Shown: positions 14,930 through 23,204 of the stretch, one piece after another
Layout of the letters: every line of letters starts with the position of its first letter
Numbering within the stretch: the stretch's first letter is position 1
Source of the DNA: JAVBOW01 sp031549495
Lineage (GTDB): Bacteria; Bacteroidota; Bacteroidia; Bacteroidales; Rikenellaceae
Assembly: GCA_031549495.1 (NCBI GenBank)
Contig: JAVBPS010000018.1
Coordinates: 1-51,516 of the forward strand
Direction of reading: 5' to 3'
Length of the DNA stretch: 51,516 nucleotides
The notes under the pieces: generated by a model
The model's input: only the letters and a program-made list of their open reading frames with translations
Told to the model about the DNA's origin: nothing
Database searches by the model: none
Position numbers and translations under genes: made by a program

Positions 14930-16408
14930 ATGGGCGAACACAAAAAACAATTCCTCTCCGGTGTAGCCTACACCGCCGTGTCGAAATACGCCGGCCTGGT
15001 CATCCAGCTCGGCATCACCGGCGTGCTGAGCCGTCTGCTCGCCCCGGAGGTTTTCGGCGTGGTGGCCATCGCCCTGGTGCTGATCACCTTCTTCACCACG
15101 CTGAGCGACATGGGCCTGGGCCCTGCCGTGATCCAGCACAAAGACCTGACGCAAAAAGACATAGAAAACCTTTTTTGTTTTTCGAGCTGGTCGGGGGCGA
15201 TCCTCGCGGTGCTGTTTTTCGGCGCCTCGTGGTGGATCGGCGCGTTTTACGACTCGCCCTCGCTGGTGAGCATCTGCCAGGTGTTGTCGCTGCTACTGCT
15301 GCTGGCGAGCATGAACATCGTCCCCGGGGCGCTGATGTACCGAGACAAACGGTTCAAGTTCATCGCCGTGCGGACGATGGCCGTGCAGTTGGGCACGGGC
15401 GTGCTGGCCATCGTGATGGCTTATAAGCTGCCCGAGCAGCACAAGATCTACGCGCTGATCGTACAACCCCTGCTCTCGACCCTGGCGATCTTCGTGGTCA
15501 ACCTGGCCGAATACCCGATGCGGCTGCGGTGGACGATGGGGCTGGAGACGGTGCGCAAGGTGTTCCGCTACTCGGCCTACCAGTTCCTTTTTAATTTCAT
15601 CAACTATTTCAGCCGCAACCTGGACAAACTCGTGATCGGTAAATACCTGAACATGAGCCAGCTGGGGTACTACGAAAAATCGTACCGGCTGATGACGCTT
15701 CCGTTGCAGAATATCACCAATGTGCTGACGCCTGTGATGCACCCCGTGTTTTCGGATATGCAGCACGATAAGACACTGATGATCAAGAACTATCAGCGCG
15801 TAGTCAAATGGCTGGCGCTGATCGGGCTGCCGTTGTCGGTGGTGCTGTTGTTCGGAGGCCGGGAGATGATGCTGCTTATCTTCGGGATGCAGTGGGAGCC
15901 TTCGGTGCGCACGTTCCAGATCCTCTCGCTCACGGTGGGCATCCAGATCATCCTCAGCTCGTCGGGCTCGATCCTGCAGGCGGCGGGGGACACGCGCACG
16001 CTGTTCATCTCGGGCCTTACGTCGGCCATCACCAACGTGGGCGGCATGCTGGGCGCGCTGGTGATCTACAACACGATCGAGGCGGTGGCGTGGGCGATGG
16101 TGATCAGCTTCACGATCAATTTCCTGGTCTGCTACATTTTGATCTACCGCGTCACGTTCCGCGTTTCGATGGCTTGGTTCTGGCGGCAGTTCATCTCGCC
16201 GCTCATCCTTTCGGCGATCATCCTGGTGGCCTTGTGGGGCCTGAGTATGATCCTGCCGCATATCGACGCGCTGTCGGAGGTGATGAATATGATCTTTACG
16301 CTCGGTGTGAAATGCATGGCCGCCGGGGCGATCTGGCTCGTTTACGTGCAGTTGGCGGGCGACAGCGATATCCTGGGACGGGCTAAATCCATGTTGAGAC
16401 GACGATGA
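14930..16408 (+). CDS. Wzx-type polysaccharide flippase
   Basis: 492 residues with about fourteen hydrophobic helices, a member of the MOP/RfbX-like flippase superfamily. The typical beginning KKQFLSGVAYTAVSKYAGLV and the YYEKSYRLMTLPLQNITNVL segment of the middle helices are visible. It is expected to flip the lipid-linked repeat unit to the periplasm for the polymerase at 7790. It ends with an ATGA overlap into the following glycosyltransferase. Confidence 0.88.
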   Translation: MGEHKKQFLSGVAYTAVSKYAGLVIQLGITGVLSRLLAPEVFGVVAIALVLITFFTTLSDMGLGPAVIQHKDLTQKDIENLFCFSSWSGAILAVLFFGASWWIGAFYDSPSLVSICQVLSLLLLLASMNIVPGALMYRDKRFKFIAVRTMAVQLGTGVLAIVMAYKLPEQHKIYALIVQPLLSTLAIFVVNLAEYPMRLRWTMGLETVRKVFRYSAYQFLFNFINYFSRNLDKLVIGKYLNMSQLGYYEKSYRLMTLPLQNITNVLTPVMHPVFSDMQHDKTLMIKNYQRVVKWLALIGLPLSVVLLFGGREMMLLIFGMQWEPSVRTFQILSLTVGIQIILSSSGSILQAAGDTRTLFISGLTSAITNVGGMLGALVIYNTIEAVAWAMVISFTINFLVCYILIYRVTFRVSMAWFWRQFISPLILSAIILVALWGLSMILPHIDALSEVMNMIFTLGVKCMAAGAIWLVYVQLAGDSDILGRAKSMLRRR

Positions 16409-17535
16409 AAGCGCTGTTTTTGGTCTTCCACGGCTTCGCCGAGCACAACGGCATCACCAAGAAAATCTACAGCCAGGTGGCCGCCATGCGTGCCTGCGGC
16501 GTGGAGACCGTGCTGTGCTATACCGAATTCGGGCCGCACGGCGAGCAGCTGCGCATGATCGGCGACGAGGTGCTGGACGATTACGGGCGGGGCCGGGCGG
16601 CGAAGATCGCCAAACGCACCAGCTGGGGATCACTCTACCGCTTCATCATGCGCGAGAAGATCGGCATGGTCTACATGCGTTCCAACCACAACGCCAACCC
16701 GTTCCTGGCTGCGCTGCTGCGCAAATTGCGGCGCGACGGGAAGGTGCGTGTGGTGATGGAGATCCCCACGTGGCCCTATGACAGCGAGTACCGGGGGATG
16801 CCGCTCTCGTTCCGCTCGCGGCTTTATATCGACCGGCTGTTCCGGCGCGGGATGGCGCGGGAGCTTTACCGGATCGTTACGTTTTCCAACGAGGAGAAGA
16901 TCTTCGGGGTGCCGACGATCCGCATATCGAACGGCATTGATTTCAGCGGGATACCTGTTAAAAAACATGTGAGTGCGGACGCTTCCGTGCTCAACCTGAT
17001 CGCCGTGGCGGAGATCCATACGTGGCACGGGTTCGACCGGGCGGTCGCGGGGCTGGCGGAGTATTACCGCTCTTCGCATGATGTCCGGGTGGTGCTGCAT
17101 ATCGTTGGGCCCGGTTTCGGGGGGGCGGCGGACGAACTGCGAGCGCAGGTCGCGGCGCTCGGGATGCAGGAATATGTGATCTTTCACGGACGGCAGGCGG
17201 GCGGGGCGTTGGATGCGCTCTTCGAGCAGGCGGATATGGGCGTGGCCAGCCTGGCGCGCCACCGCAGCGGGATCACGCATATCAAAACGCTCAAGAACCG
17301 GGAATATGCCGCGCGGGGGATCCCGTTCGTCTATTCGGAGATCGACGACGATTTCGAGGGACAGCCTTATGTGATGAAGGCCCCTGCGGATGAGTCGCCG
17401 CTGGATATTGCGGCGGTGGTGGCGTTTTACCGCTCGGCGCCGCATGATCCGGGGGTGATCCGGGGGTCGGTCGAGGGGACGCTCTCGTGGCAGGCGCAAA
17501 TGCGGAAAGTTATTGATGTGGTAAATGAGGAATAA
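16405..17535 (+). CDS. GT-B glycosyltransferase (family 4-like)
   Basis: 376 residues. Rossmann-type halves with MEIPTWPYDSEYRG in the acceptor domain and IHTWHGFDRAVAGLAEYY plus HGRQAGGALDALFEQADMGV in the donor domain, as in GT4-like enzymes. The usual E-x7-E motif is weak: around residue 285-300 the sequence reads SLARHRSGITHIKTLKNREYAARGIP, with K and E in place of the standard pair, as in several capsule glycosyltransferases. Translationally coupled to the flippase (4-bp overlap) and followed 3 bp later by the last GT2. Confidence 0.8.
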   Translation: MKALFLVFHGFAEHNGITKKIYSQVAAMRACGVETVLCYTEFGPHGEQLRMIGDEVLDDYGRGRAAKIAKRTSWGSLYRFIMREKIGMVYMRSNHNANPFLAALLRKLRRDGKVRVVMEIPTWPYDSEYRGMPLSFRSRLYIDRLFRRGMARELYRIVTFSNEEKIFGVPTIRISNGIDFSGIPVKKHVSADASVLNLIAVAEIHTWHGFDRAVAGLAEYYRSSHDVRVVLHIVGPGFGGAADELRAQVAALGMQEYVIFHGRQAGGALDALFEQADMGVASLARHRSGITHIKTLKNREYAARGIPFVYSEIDDDFEGQPYVMKAPADESPLDIAAVVAFYRSAPHDPGVIRGSVEGTLSWQAQMRKVIDVVNEE

Positions 17536-17538
17536 GAT

Positions 17539-18729
17539 ATGGGAACGGTAGAAATTCTCTTCTGGGTCTTTTTCGGGATCGTGGTCTACACCTATGTCGG
17601 CTACGGGATCGTCATGTTCATCGCGGTGAAGATCAAGGAATTGTTCTGCAAACCGCGCAAACTGGAGGTTCCCGACCCGGCCCCGGAGGTGGTGTTGATG
17701 ATCGCGGCCTTCAACGAGGAGCAGATCGTCGCGCCGAAGATGGCCAACTGCCGCGCGCTGGATTATCCGGCGGGAAAACTGCAGATCGTGTGGGTCACGG
17801 ACGGCACCACGGACCGGACCAACGAGTTGCTGGCCGCCTATCCCGACGCCAGGGTGATCTATTCGCCCGAGCGGCGCGGTAAGACGGCCGCCCTGAACCA
17901 TGGGGTGGGCGAGATCACGGCCCCGATCGTCGTATTTACCGATGCGAACACCATGCTCAACCACGATGCGATCCGCAATATCGTCCGCCGCTTTTCGGAT
18001 CCGCGCGTGGGTTGCGTGGCCGGGGAAAAGCGCGTGGTCGTGCAGCAGGGGGACGGCAGTGCGGCGGAAGGGGAAGGGCTTTACTGGAAATATGAATCCA
18101 CTTTAAAAGACCTCGACTCGCGGCTTTATTCCGCCGTGGGGGCGGCCGGGGAACTTTTCGCCGTGCGCCGGGAGCTTTTCCGGCCCATGCCCGAGGATAC
18201 GCTGTTGGATGATTTTATCCTTTCGATGCTGATCGCGGGGCAGGGGTACCGCATCGCCTATGCCCCCGACGCTTTTGCAGAAGAGGGCGGCTCGGCCGAT
18301 ATGCGCGAGGAGCAGAAACGCAAGGTGCGCATCGCCGCCGGGGGTCTGCAGTCCATCGCGCGGCTGGCCCCGCTGCTCAATATTTTTCGTTACGGGGTGC
18401 TCAGTTTCGAATATATTTCCCACCGGGTGCTGCGCTGGTCGCTCACGCCGGTGGTGCTGGTCGCGCTGCTGCCGCTGAATATCGCGCTCGTCGCGGCCTA
18501 CCCCACTTCGGCGCTTTACTGGCTGCTGCTCACCGGGCAGGTCGTCTTCTATGCCGCCGGGTTCGCGGGCAAGGTGCTGGCGGATAAGGGGGTCACCAAA
18601 TCGCCGCTCATCATTCCTTACTACTTCCTGTTCATGAACCTCAATGTGTTCCTGGGGATGCAATACCTTTATAAGAGGAAGAAAAAGGGGGTGACCTCCG
18701 GGGCTTGGGAGAAGGCGAAACGCGCCTAA
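17539..18729 (+). CDS. Membrane family 2 glycosyltransferase closing the locus
   Basis: 396 residues. An N-terminal helix (about 5-30) precedes a GT-A domain with MIAAFNEE, WVTDGTTDRTNELL, the metal site FTDANTML, and EEQKRKVRIAAGG in the position of the Q-x-x-R-W motif. Three C-terminal helices follow (about 300-385). It resembles BcsA/IcaA-like transferases that work at the membrane. It is the last gene of the exopolysaccharide run; a two-arm palindrome follows and the next gene is convergent. Confidence 0.87.
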   Translation: MGTVEILFWVFFGIVVYTYVGYGIVMFIAVKIKELFCKPRKLEVPDPAPEVVLMIAAFNEEQIVAPKMANCRALDYPAGKLQIVWVTDGTTDRTNELLAAYPDARVIYSPERRGKTAALNHGVGEITAPIVVFTDANTMLNHDAIRNIVRRFSDPRVGCVAGEKRVVVQQGDGSAAEGEGLYWKYESTLKDLDSRLYSAVGAAGELFAVRRELFRPMPEDTLLDDFILSMLIAGQGYRIAYAPDAFAEEGGSADMREEQKRKVRIAAGGLQSIARLAPLLNIFRYGVLSFEYISHRVLRWSLTPVVLVALLPLNIALVAAYPTSALYWLLLTGQVVFYAAGFAGKVLADKGVTKSPLIIPYYFLFMNLNVFLGMQYLYKRKKKGVTSGAWEKAKRA

Positions 18730-18737
18730 GGCCACAT

Positions 18738-18808
18738 CGTCATTCCGAGCGAAGCCGAGGAATCTCAAAATGATTGTTTGAGATTCCTCGGCTTCGCTCG
18801 GAATGACG
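18738..18808. repeat. Two-arm palindrome, ATTCC/GGAAT variant
   Basis: Arms CGTCATTCCGAGCGAAGCCG and the reverse complement. The inner stem is ATTCC/GGAAT instead of ATTCT/AGAAT, and the core GCGAAGC is kept. It lies between two convergent genes (stops at 18729 and 18822), where it could end transcription from both sides. Confidence 0.9.
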
Positions 18809-18821
18809 CAAAAGGAGGGAA

Positions 18822-20066
18822 CTATTTCCCCGAATCGACGATTTTATAGAGTTTATCGCCGCGGCGGACGAGGCCCGGCGTTACGATGGAAAACGGCGTG
18901 CCTTTGGCTGCCGTTTCGACCGGCGAGTCGTCGACGCGGATTTCCGTGGCGCAACCTTCGACCAGGCCGGTGGTCTCGCCGGTGATGATGTAGGTATCTC
19001 CCTGCAAGAGCGTCGAGGCTTCAGGCGTGATCTCCGCGACCGAGTGACGGTGGAAAAAATTGGTCACCTTGCCGACGTACTCTTTGCGCTTGGCGGCCGC
19101 GGAACCGTACATGGGGCTCAGTTCGGGAACGGGTGAGCCGAGGTAATAGCCGCCCCAGAAGCCGCGGTTGAAAACTTCGTTCAACCGGCTCTCCCACACC
19201 GAAATGCGCTCCGGAGTGTAATTTCCGTCAACGACGGCCGTAACCGCCTCATTGTAAACCTCGCAAACGCGTTTCACGTATTCGGCCGGGCGGGCGCGCC
19301 CCTCGATCTTCAGTACGCGCACCCCGGCCTCCAGGAAGCGGTCGAGCAGCCCGACTGTGCAGAGGTCTTTGGGCGAGAGCAGGTATTGCCCTTCGATGGC
19401 GATTTGCTCCCCGTTGTCCCGGTCGCGCAGTTCATACGAGCGGCGGCAGAGTTGCAGGCAGGCGCCGCGGTTGGCGGAGCAGCCGTTCTCATGCAGGCTT
19501 AAATAACATTTGCCGGAAATGGCCATACAGAGGGCGCCGTGGGCGAACATCTCGATCTTGACGGGTTGGCCCGAGGGGCCGCAGATATTCTCGCGCTCTA
19601 TATTGTCGTATATCGTCTTTATTTGCTGCAGGTTGAGTTCGCGGGCGAGCACCACCACATCGGCCCATTGCGCAAAAAAGCGCACGGCTTCGGTGTTCGA
19701 CACGTTGAGTTGCGTGGAAATGTGCACCTCGACCCCCTGCTCGCGGGCGTAGAGGATCGTCGACTGGTCGCAGGCGATCACGGCGTCGATGCGGGCTTCG
19801 CGCGCGCAGTCTATGATTTTGCGCATCACCGGGATGTCCTCATCATAGAGGATCGTGTTGACCGTCAGATAACTTTTCACCCCGCGCGCACGGGTCGTGA
19901 AAGCGATGCGCTCCAGGTCGGCGAGGGTGAAATTGGCCGAGGAACGCGAACGCATGTTCAGCCCCTCGACACCGAAATAAACGGAGTCCGCGCCCCCGTC
20001 CATCGCGGCGTAAAGCGACTCCCAGGAGCCCACGGGGGCCATGATCTCTATGTCGGAGCGTCTCAT
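18822..20066 (-). CDS. U32 family peptidase-like protein (TrhP/RlhA group)
   Basis: 414 residues from the ATG at 20066 (MRRSDIEIMAPVGSWES). The U32 signature is clear: EMFAHGALCMAISGKCYLS, followed by CSANRGACLQLCRRSY, which supplies the conserved cysteines. E. coli relatives (YegQ/TrhP and YdcP/RlhA) hydroxylate tRNA or rRNA bases with a prephenate-dependent pathway, so an RNA-modification role is more likely than proteolysis (family knowledge, not shown here). The frame is open 15 codons further upstream only because it runs into a dispersed repeat (20091-20212). Confidence 0.85.
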   Translation of the reverse strand: MRRSDIEIMAPVGSWESLYAAMDGGADSVYFGVEGLNMRSRSSANFTLADLERIAFTTRARGVKSYLTVNTILYDEDIPVMRKIIDCAREARIDAVIACDQSTILYAREQGVEVHISTQLNVSNTEAVRFFAQWADVVVLARELNLQQIKTIYDNIERENICGPSGQPVKIEMFAHGALCMAISGKCYLSLHENGCSANRGACLQLCRRSYELRDRDNGEQIAIEGQYLLSPKDLCTVGLLDRFLEAGVRVLKIEGRARPAEYVKRVCEVYNEAVTAVVDGNYTPERISVWESRLNEVFNRGFWGGYYLGSPVPELSPMYGSAAAKRKEYVGKVTNFFHRHSVAEITPEASTLLQGDTYIITGETTGLVEGCATEIRVDDSPVETAAKGTPFSIVTPGLVRRGDKLYKIVDSGK

Positions 20067-20090
20067 TTGATCGGTATCAATTCTAGGTTG

Positions 20091-20212
20091 GCTGCGCATA
20101 TAGCGGGCCATATTTCGTCCATCCCTCGGCTTTTGATGCTCGACGTACGTAAAGTACGCCTGCGCTCAAAAGACCTCACGATGAACAAAATCTGACCCAC
20201 TCTATGCACAGC
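20091..20212. repeat. MITE-like imperfect palindrome, copy 1
   Basis: 122 bp with terminal inverted repeats GCTGCGCATATAG (20091-20103) and CTCTATGCACAGC (20200-20212). The arms stay imperfectly complementary through ATTTCGTCCATC / GATGAACAAAAT and CTTTTGA / TCAAAAG to an apical hairpin CGTAC-GTAAA-GTACG (20144-20158). Related copies lie at 30070-30176 and, as a remnant, at 322-384. It sits 25 bp upstream of the U32 gene start. No coding capacity. Confidence 0.8.
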
Positions 20213-20247
20213 GAACTTTCTCTCGGTGGTTTTGCTAATACACGGGG

Positions 20248-21222
20248 TCACTTTCGGCGGTTGAGCATGCTCAGGGCCAGTTCGCGCAACTCTTCGAGGC
20301 GGGCGGGTGCTGCGCCCGAGTTATCCAGCGCGGCCACGGCGGCCTGTAAATGCTTTTCGACCGCTTTCTCAGCCATAGCCCGGATACCGAGACGGTCGTA
20401 GATGGCCCTCACGCGGGCGACACGCTCCGTTTCAGGCGTGCTGCGATCGGCGAGCAGGGCGCAAAGCTGCGCGCGGTCAGCCTCCGATCCGGCCTGCAAC
20501 GCCTGCACGGCCAGGTAGCTCTTCTTACCCTCGATGATGTCGCCGCCGATCTTTTTGCCGAACGAGGGGTCGTCGCTGTAACTGTCCAGCAGGTCGTCCT
20601 GCAGTTGGAAGGCCAGGCCGAGCTCGTTGCCGAAATCGAACATGCTGCGGCAGCCCGCCTGAGGCGCTCCGGCGATCATCGCGCCCATGCGGGCGGCGCG
20701 GGCCATCAGCGCGGCGGTCTTGAGCGAGATCATGGTCATATATTCGTCCAACCCCACCTGCGTGCGCTCTTCGAAATCCATGTCGTATTGTTGCCCCTCG
20801 CACACCTCGGCGGCCATGCGGTTGAATTCTTCCAGCAGCTGCGGCACCAATCCGTGCGGCGCGCGCGCGAGCAGGCTATAAGCGTAAATGATCATCGCAT
20901 CGCCCGAAAGGATGGCCGTGTTGGCCCCCCAACGCACATGTACGGTATCGCGACCCCTACGCAAGGGTGCGTTATCCATGATGTCGTCGTGCAGCAGCGT
21001 GAAATTATGGAACACCTCCACGGCGGAGGCGGCGGCGACCACATCCTCGGCCCGCGCGCCGAACGCCTCACCCGCCAGGAGCATCAGCACCGGGCGTAGC
21101 CGCTTGCCGCCCTCTTCGAGCGAGTAACGGATCGGGGCGTAAAGCGTATCGGGGCTGCCCGGAAATTTCAGGCCGGAAAGGTAATGCTCGACGAATTCGC
21201 AAAGTTGCTGGCGGGTGTGCAT
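20248..21222 (-). CDS. Polyprenyl (farnesyl-type) diphosphate synthase
   Basis: 324 residues, an all-helical prenyltransferase that condenses isopentenyl diphosphate with an allylic diphosphate. GGKRLRPVL lies at 38-46, the first aspartate-rich motif DDIMD at 79-83 (followed by NAPLRRG), and the second, DDLLD, at 209-213 (FQLQDDLLDSYSD). The two large residues before the first DDxxD (LLH) suggest a short-chain product such as farnesyl or geranylgeranyl diphosphate (weak inference). Single gene with a 265-bp gap upstream towards lipA. Confidence 0.9.
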   Translation of the reverse strand: MHTRQQLCEFVEHYLSGLKFPGSPDTLYAPIRYSLEEGGKRLRPVLMLLAGEAFGARAEDVVAAASAVEVFHNFTLLHDDIMDNAPLRRGRDTVHVRWGANTAILSGDAMIIYAYSLLARAPHGLVPQLLEEFNRMAAEVCEGQQYDMDFEERTQVGLDEYMTMISLKTAALMARAARMGAMIAGAPQAGCRSMFDFGNELGLAFQLQDDLLDSYSDDPSFGKKIGGDIIEGKKSYLAVQALQAGSEADRAQLCALLADRSTPETERVARVRAIYDRLGIRAMAEKAVEKHLQAAVAALDNSGAAPARLEELRELALSMLNRRK

Positions 21223-21247
21223 GGGTCAATATGATTTTATTCCGTGC

Positions 21248-21322
21248 TTGTCATTCTGAACGCAGTGAATAATCTTGGCCTGAATGGTCTGCCCACATCT
21301 TCACTGCGTTCAGAATGACAAA
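21248..21322. repeat. Two-arm palindrome, ATTCT variant with AC/GT core
   Basis: Left arm TTGTCATTCTGAACGCAGTG, right arm its reverse complement. The mini-hairpin core is AC-GCA-GT instead of GC-GAA-GC, kept complementary in both arms. It lies in the divergent gap between the prenyl synthase and lipA. Confidence 0.85.
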
Positions 21323-21453
21323 CAGGACGGTAGCGGATAATTTTATGCAAATGTAGCAAAAAAATGCACCCCGGGAAAACCATGTAAGGCCATTAAGGCG
21401 GGGGGTCGCTCTATTTTTTCGGGGCGACGCGTATAATGCATGGAAAATATTAT

Positions 21454-21461
21454 TACTTTTG
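21454..21461 (+). promoter_or_regulatory. Possible -7 box for lipA
   Basis: TACTTTTG fits TAnnTTTG and lies 27 bp before the ATG at 21489. No good -33 TTTG at 19-21 nt is visible. Confidence 0.35.
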
Positions 21462-21488
21462 TATCAATTGGAAAAATATAAACTTAAC

Positions 21489-22409
21489 ATGCCTAAAGTC
21501 TATGACAAGGTAACCTCACATACAAAACCCGATTGGCTCAGGATAAAGCTCCACCAAAGCGAGACGTTCGCCGAGGTGTCGCGCCTGACCCGGGAACACC
21601 GGCTCAATACGATATGCGAGAGCGGCCGGTGTCCCAATAAATCGGAGTGTTGGAGCAACCGGACGGCCACGCTGATGATCCTGGGTGATGTTTGCACCCG
21701 ATCCTGCCGGTTCTGCGCCACAAGTAGTGGAAGAGCGTTACCTCCCGAGCGGTCAGAACCCGCCAGGGTTGCCGAGTCCATCCGCCTGATGGAGTTGCGG
21801 CATGCCGTCATTACATCCGTTACGCGCGACGACCTGCCCGACGGCGGGGCGGCCCATTGGGCCGATACGGTCCGTGCGATACGGGAGGCGAATCCCGGGA
21901 CGACCATAGAGTTGCTGATTCCCGACTTCGACGGGCGGGCCGATTTGATCGACCGGGTTATCGAGGCCGGGGCGGATATCGTCGGCCATAACCTGGAGAC
22001 CGTGCGGCGGCTGACGCCCTCGATCCGCAGCCGGGCCACGTATGAGACTTCGCTGCGCACGCTTGCGCACATCGCCTCGCGTGGGGTGGTGGCCAAGAGC
22101 GGGCTGATGGTGGGATTGGGCGAGACGGACGGGGAAGTTTTGGAGGCTTTCCGCGACCTGGTGTCGGCCGGATGCCGCATCGTGACCGTAGGGCAGTACC
22201 TGCGGCCGACTTTGCAGCATGTGGCGGTGGAAGAGTATGTGACCCCGGAGAAATTCGAATGGTACCGCGTGCAGGCGATGGCTTGCGGGTTCGACTATGC
22301 GGCCTGCGCGCCGCTGGTGCGCTCGTCGTACCGGGCGCAGGAAGCCTTGGAAGCGAGCCGGAAGAAAAATGATGATGAGAACGCCCCGCGTCCGTCATTC
22401 CGAGCGTAG
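21489..22409 (+). CDS. lipA: Lipoyl synthase
   Basis: 306 residues from the ATG at 21489. A radical SAM enzyme that inserts two sulfurs into protein-bound octanoyl groups. Both iron-sulfur sites are present: C43, C48, C54 (CESGRCPNKSEC) for the auxiliary cluster, and C69, C73, C76 (CTRSCRFC) for the SAM cluster. The conserved RSSYRA stands near the C-terminus. The last residues (RPSFRA) and the stop codon are encoded inside the left arm of a dispersed palindrome (22394-22462), so the natural C-terminus was altered by the repeat. Forms a unit with lipB just downstream. Confidence 0.95.
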   Translation: MPKVYDKVTSHTKPDWLRIKLHQSETFAEVSRLTREHRLNTICESGRCPNKSECWSNRTATLMILGDVCTRSCRFCATSSGRALPPERSEPARVAESIRLMELRHAVITSVTRDDLPDGGAAHWADTVRAIREANPGTTIELLIPDFDGRADLIDRVIEAGADIVGHNLETVRRLTPSIRSRATYETSLRTLAHIASRGVVAKSGLMVGLGETDGEVLEAFRDLVSAGCRIVTVGQYLRPTLQHVAVEEYVTPEKFEWYRVQAMACGFDYAACAPLVRSSYRAQEALEASRKKNDDENAPRPSFRA

Positions 22410-22462
22410 TCGAGGAATCTCAAACCGACTGTCTGAGATTCCTCGACTACGCTCGGAATGAC
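22394..22462. repeat. Two-arm palindrome inserted at the lipA/lipB junction
   Basis: Arms GTCATTCCGAGCGTAGTCGA and the reverse complement, inner stem ATTCC/GGAAT. The left arm encodes the end and stop of lipA, and the right arm supplies the ATG at 22458 used as the longest lipB start. Confidence 0.9.
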
Positions 22463-23204
22463 AAGCAAGGAGAGACGATTTGAAAATAAACAGGAAGTGA
22501 ACGCCGTTATATATAAGGACTTTGGGTGTGTGGAGTATGGCGAGTGCCTGGCCTTCCAGCGGGCGTGTTTCGACGCCCTCGCGGCCGCGAAGGACTCCCC
22601 GGAAAAGGGACGCCAATGGATGATCTTCTGCGAGCATCCGCACGTCTACACGCTGGGCAAGAGCGGCGACGAACATAATTTGCTGGTAAACAGCGATTTT
22701 TTAAACAAGATAGGGGCGAGGTATCACCGCACCGACCGCGGCGGGGACATCACCTACCACGGGCCGGGGCAACTGGTCGGATATCCGATCCTCGACCTGC
22801 AATCCCTCGGAATGGGGCTGCGGGAATACGTGGAGGGCCTCGAAGAGGCTGTTATACGGACGCTTGCGCAGTTCGGCATTACAGCCGGCCGCAGCGCGGG
22901 GGCGACGGGCGTATGGCTCCGGGGCCCCGAACGGAAGATTTGCGCCATCGGCGTACGCGCATCGCGCTACGTCACCATGCACGGCTTCGCGTTGAACGTC
23001 AACACGATGCTGGAGTATTTCCGCTGGATCAACCCTTGCGGCCTGGCCGACAAAGGGGTGACCTCGATGGAGAAGGAGTTGGGCGCGCAGCAGGATATGG
23101 CCCGCGTGAAGGCCGTACTGCTCGATGAATTGGAAAAAATTATGAATATTAGAATAGAATATCATGGCAATTGCGAAGAGATGGGTGCTCAAGCCTCAGG
23201 CTGA
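22458..23204 (+). CDS. lipB: Octanoyl-[acyl carrier protein]:protein octanoyltransferase
   Basis: 248 residues in the longest frame. It transfers octanoate from ACP to lipoyl domains, the substrate step for LipA. TDRGGDITYHGPGQLVGYP and KICAIGVRASRYVTMHGFALN are the family blocks; the catalytic cysteine is C194 in NPCGLADKGVTSME, with the lysine in RKICAIG. The ATG at 22458 lies inside the right arm of the palindrome and would give about 14 non-homologous residues; a GTG at 22497, just before NAVIYKDFG, is the likely ancestral start region. The 3' end overlaps recJ by 41 bp. Confidence 0.92.
   Translation: MTSKERRFENKQEVNAVIYKDFGCVEYGECLAFQRACFDALAAAKDSPEKGRQWMIFCEHPHVYTLGKSGDEHNLLVNSDFLNKIGARYHRTDRGGDITYHGPGQLVGYPILDLQSLGMGLREYVEGLEEAVIRTLAQFGITAGRSAGATGVWLRGPERKICAIGVRASRYVTMHGFALNVNTMLEYFRWINPCGLADKGVTSMEKELGAQQDMARVKAVLLDELEKIMNIRIEYHGNCEEMGAQASG

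Noticed and set aside
14784..14966. Small ORF at 14784-14966
   Set aside because: It is composed of the 3' hairpin of the long element and a palindrome half-arm and ends inside the flippase gene.
21360..21488. Riboswitch upstream of lipA
   Set aside because: I saw no conserved aptamer-like fold; the gap holds only a palindrome and a possible -7 box.
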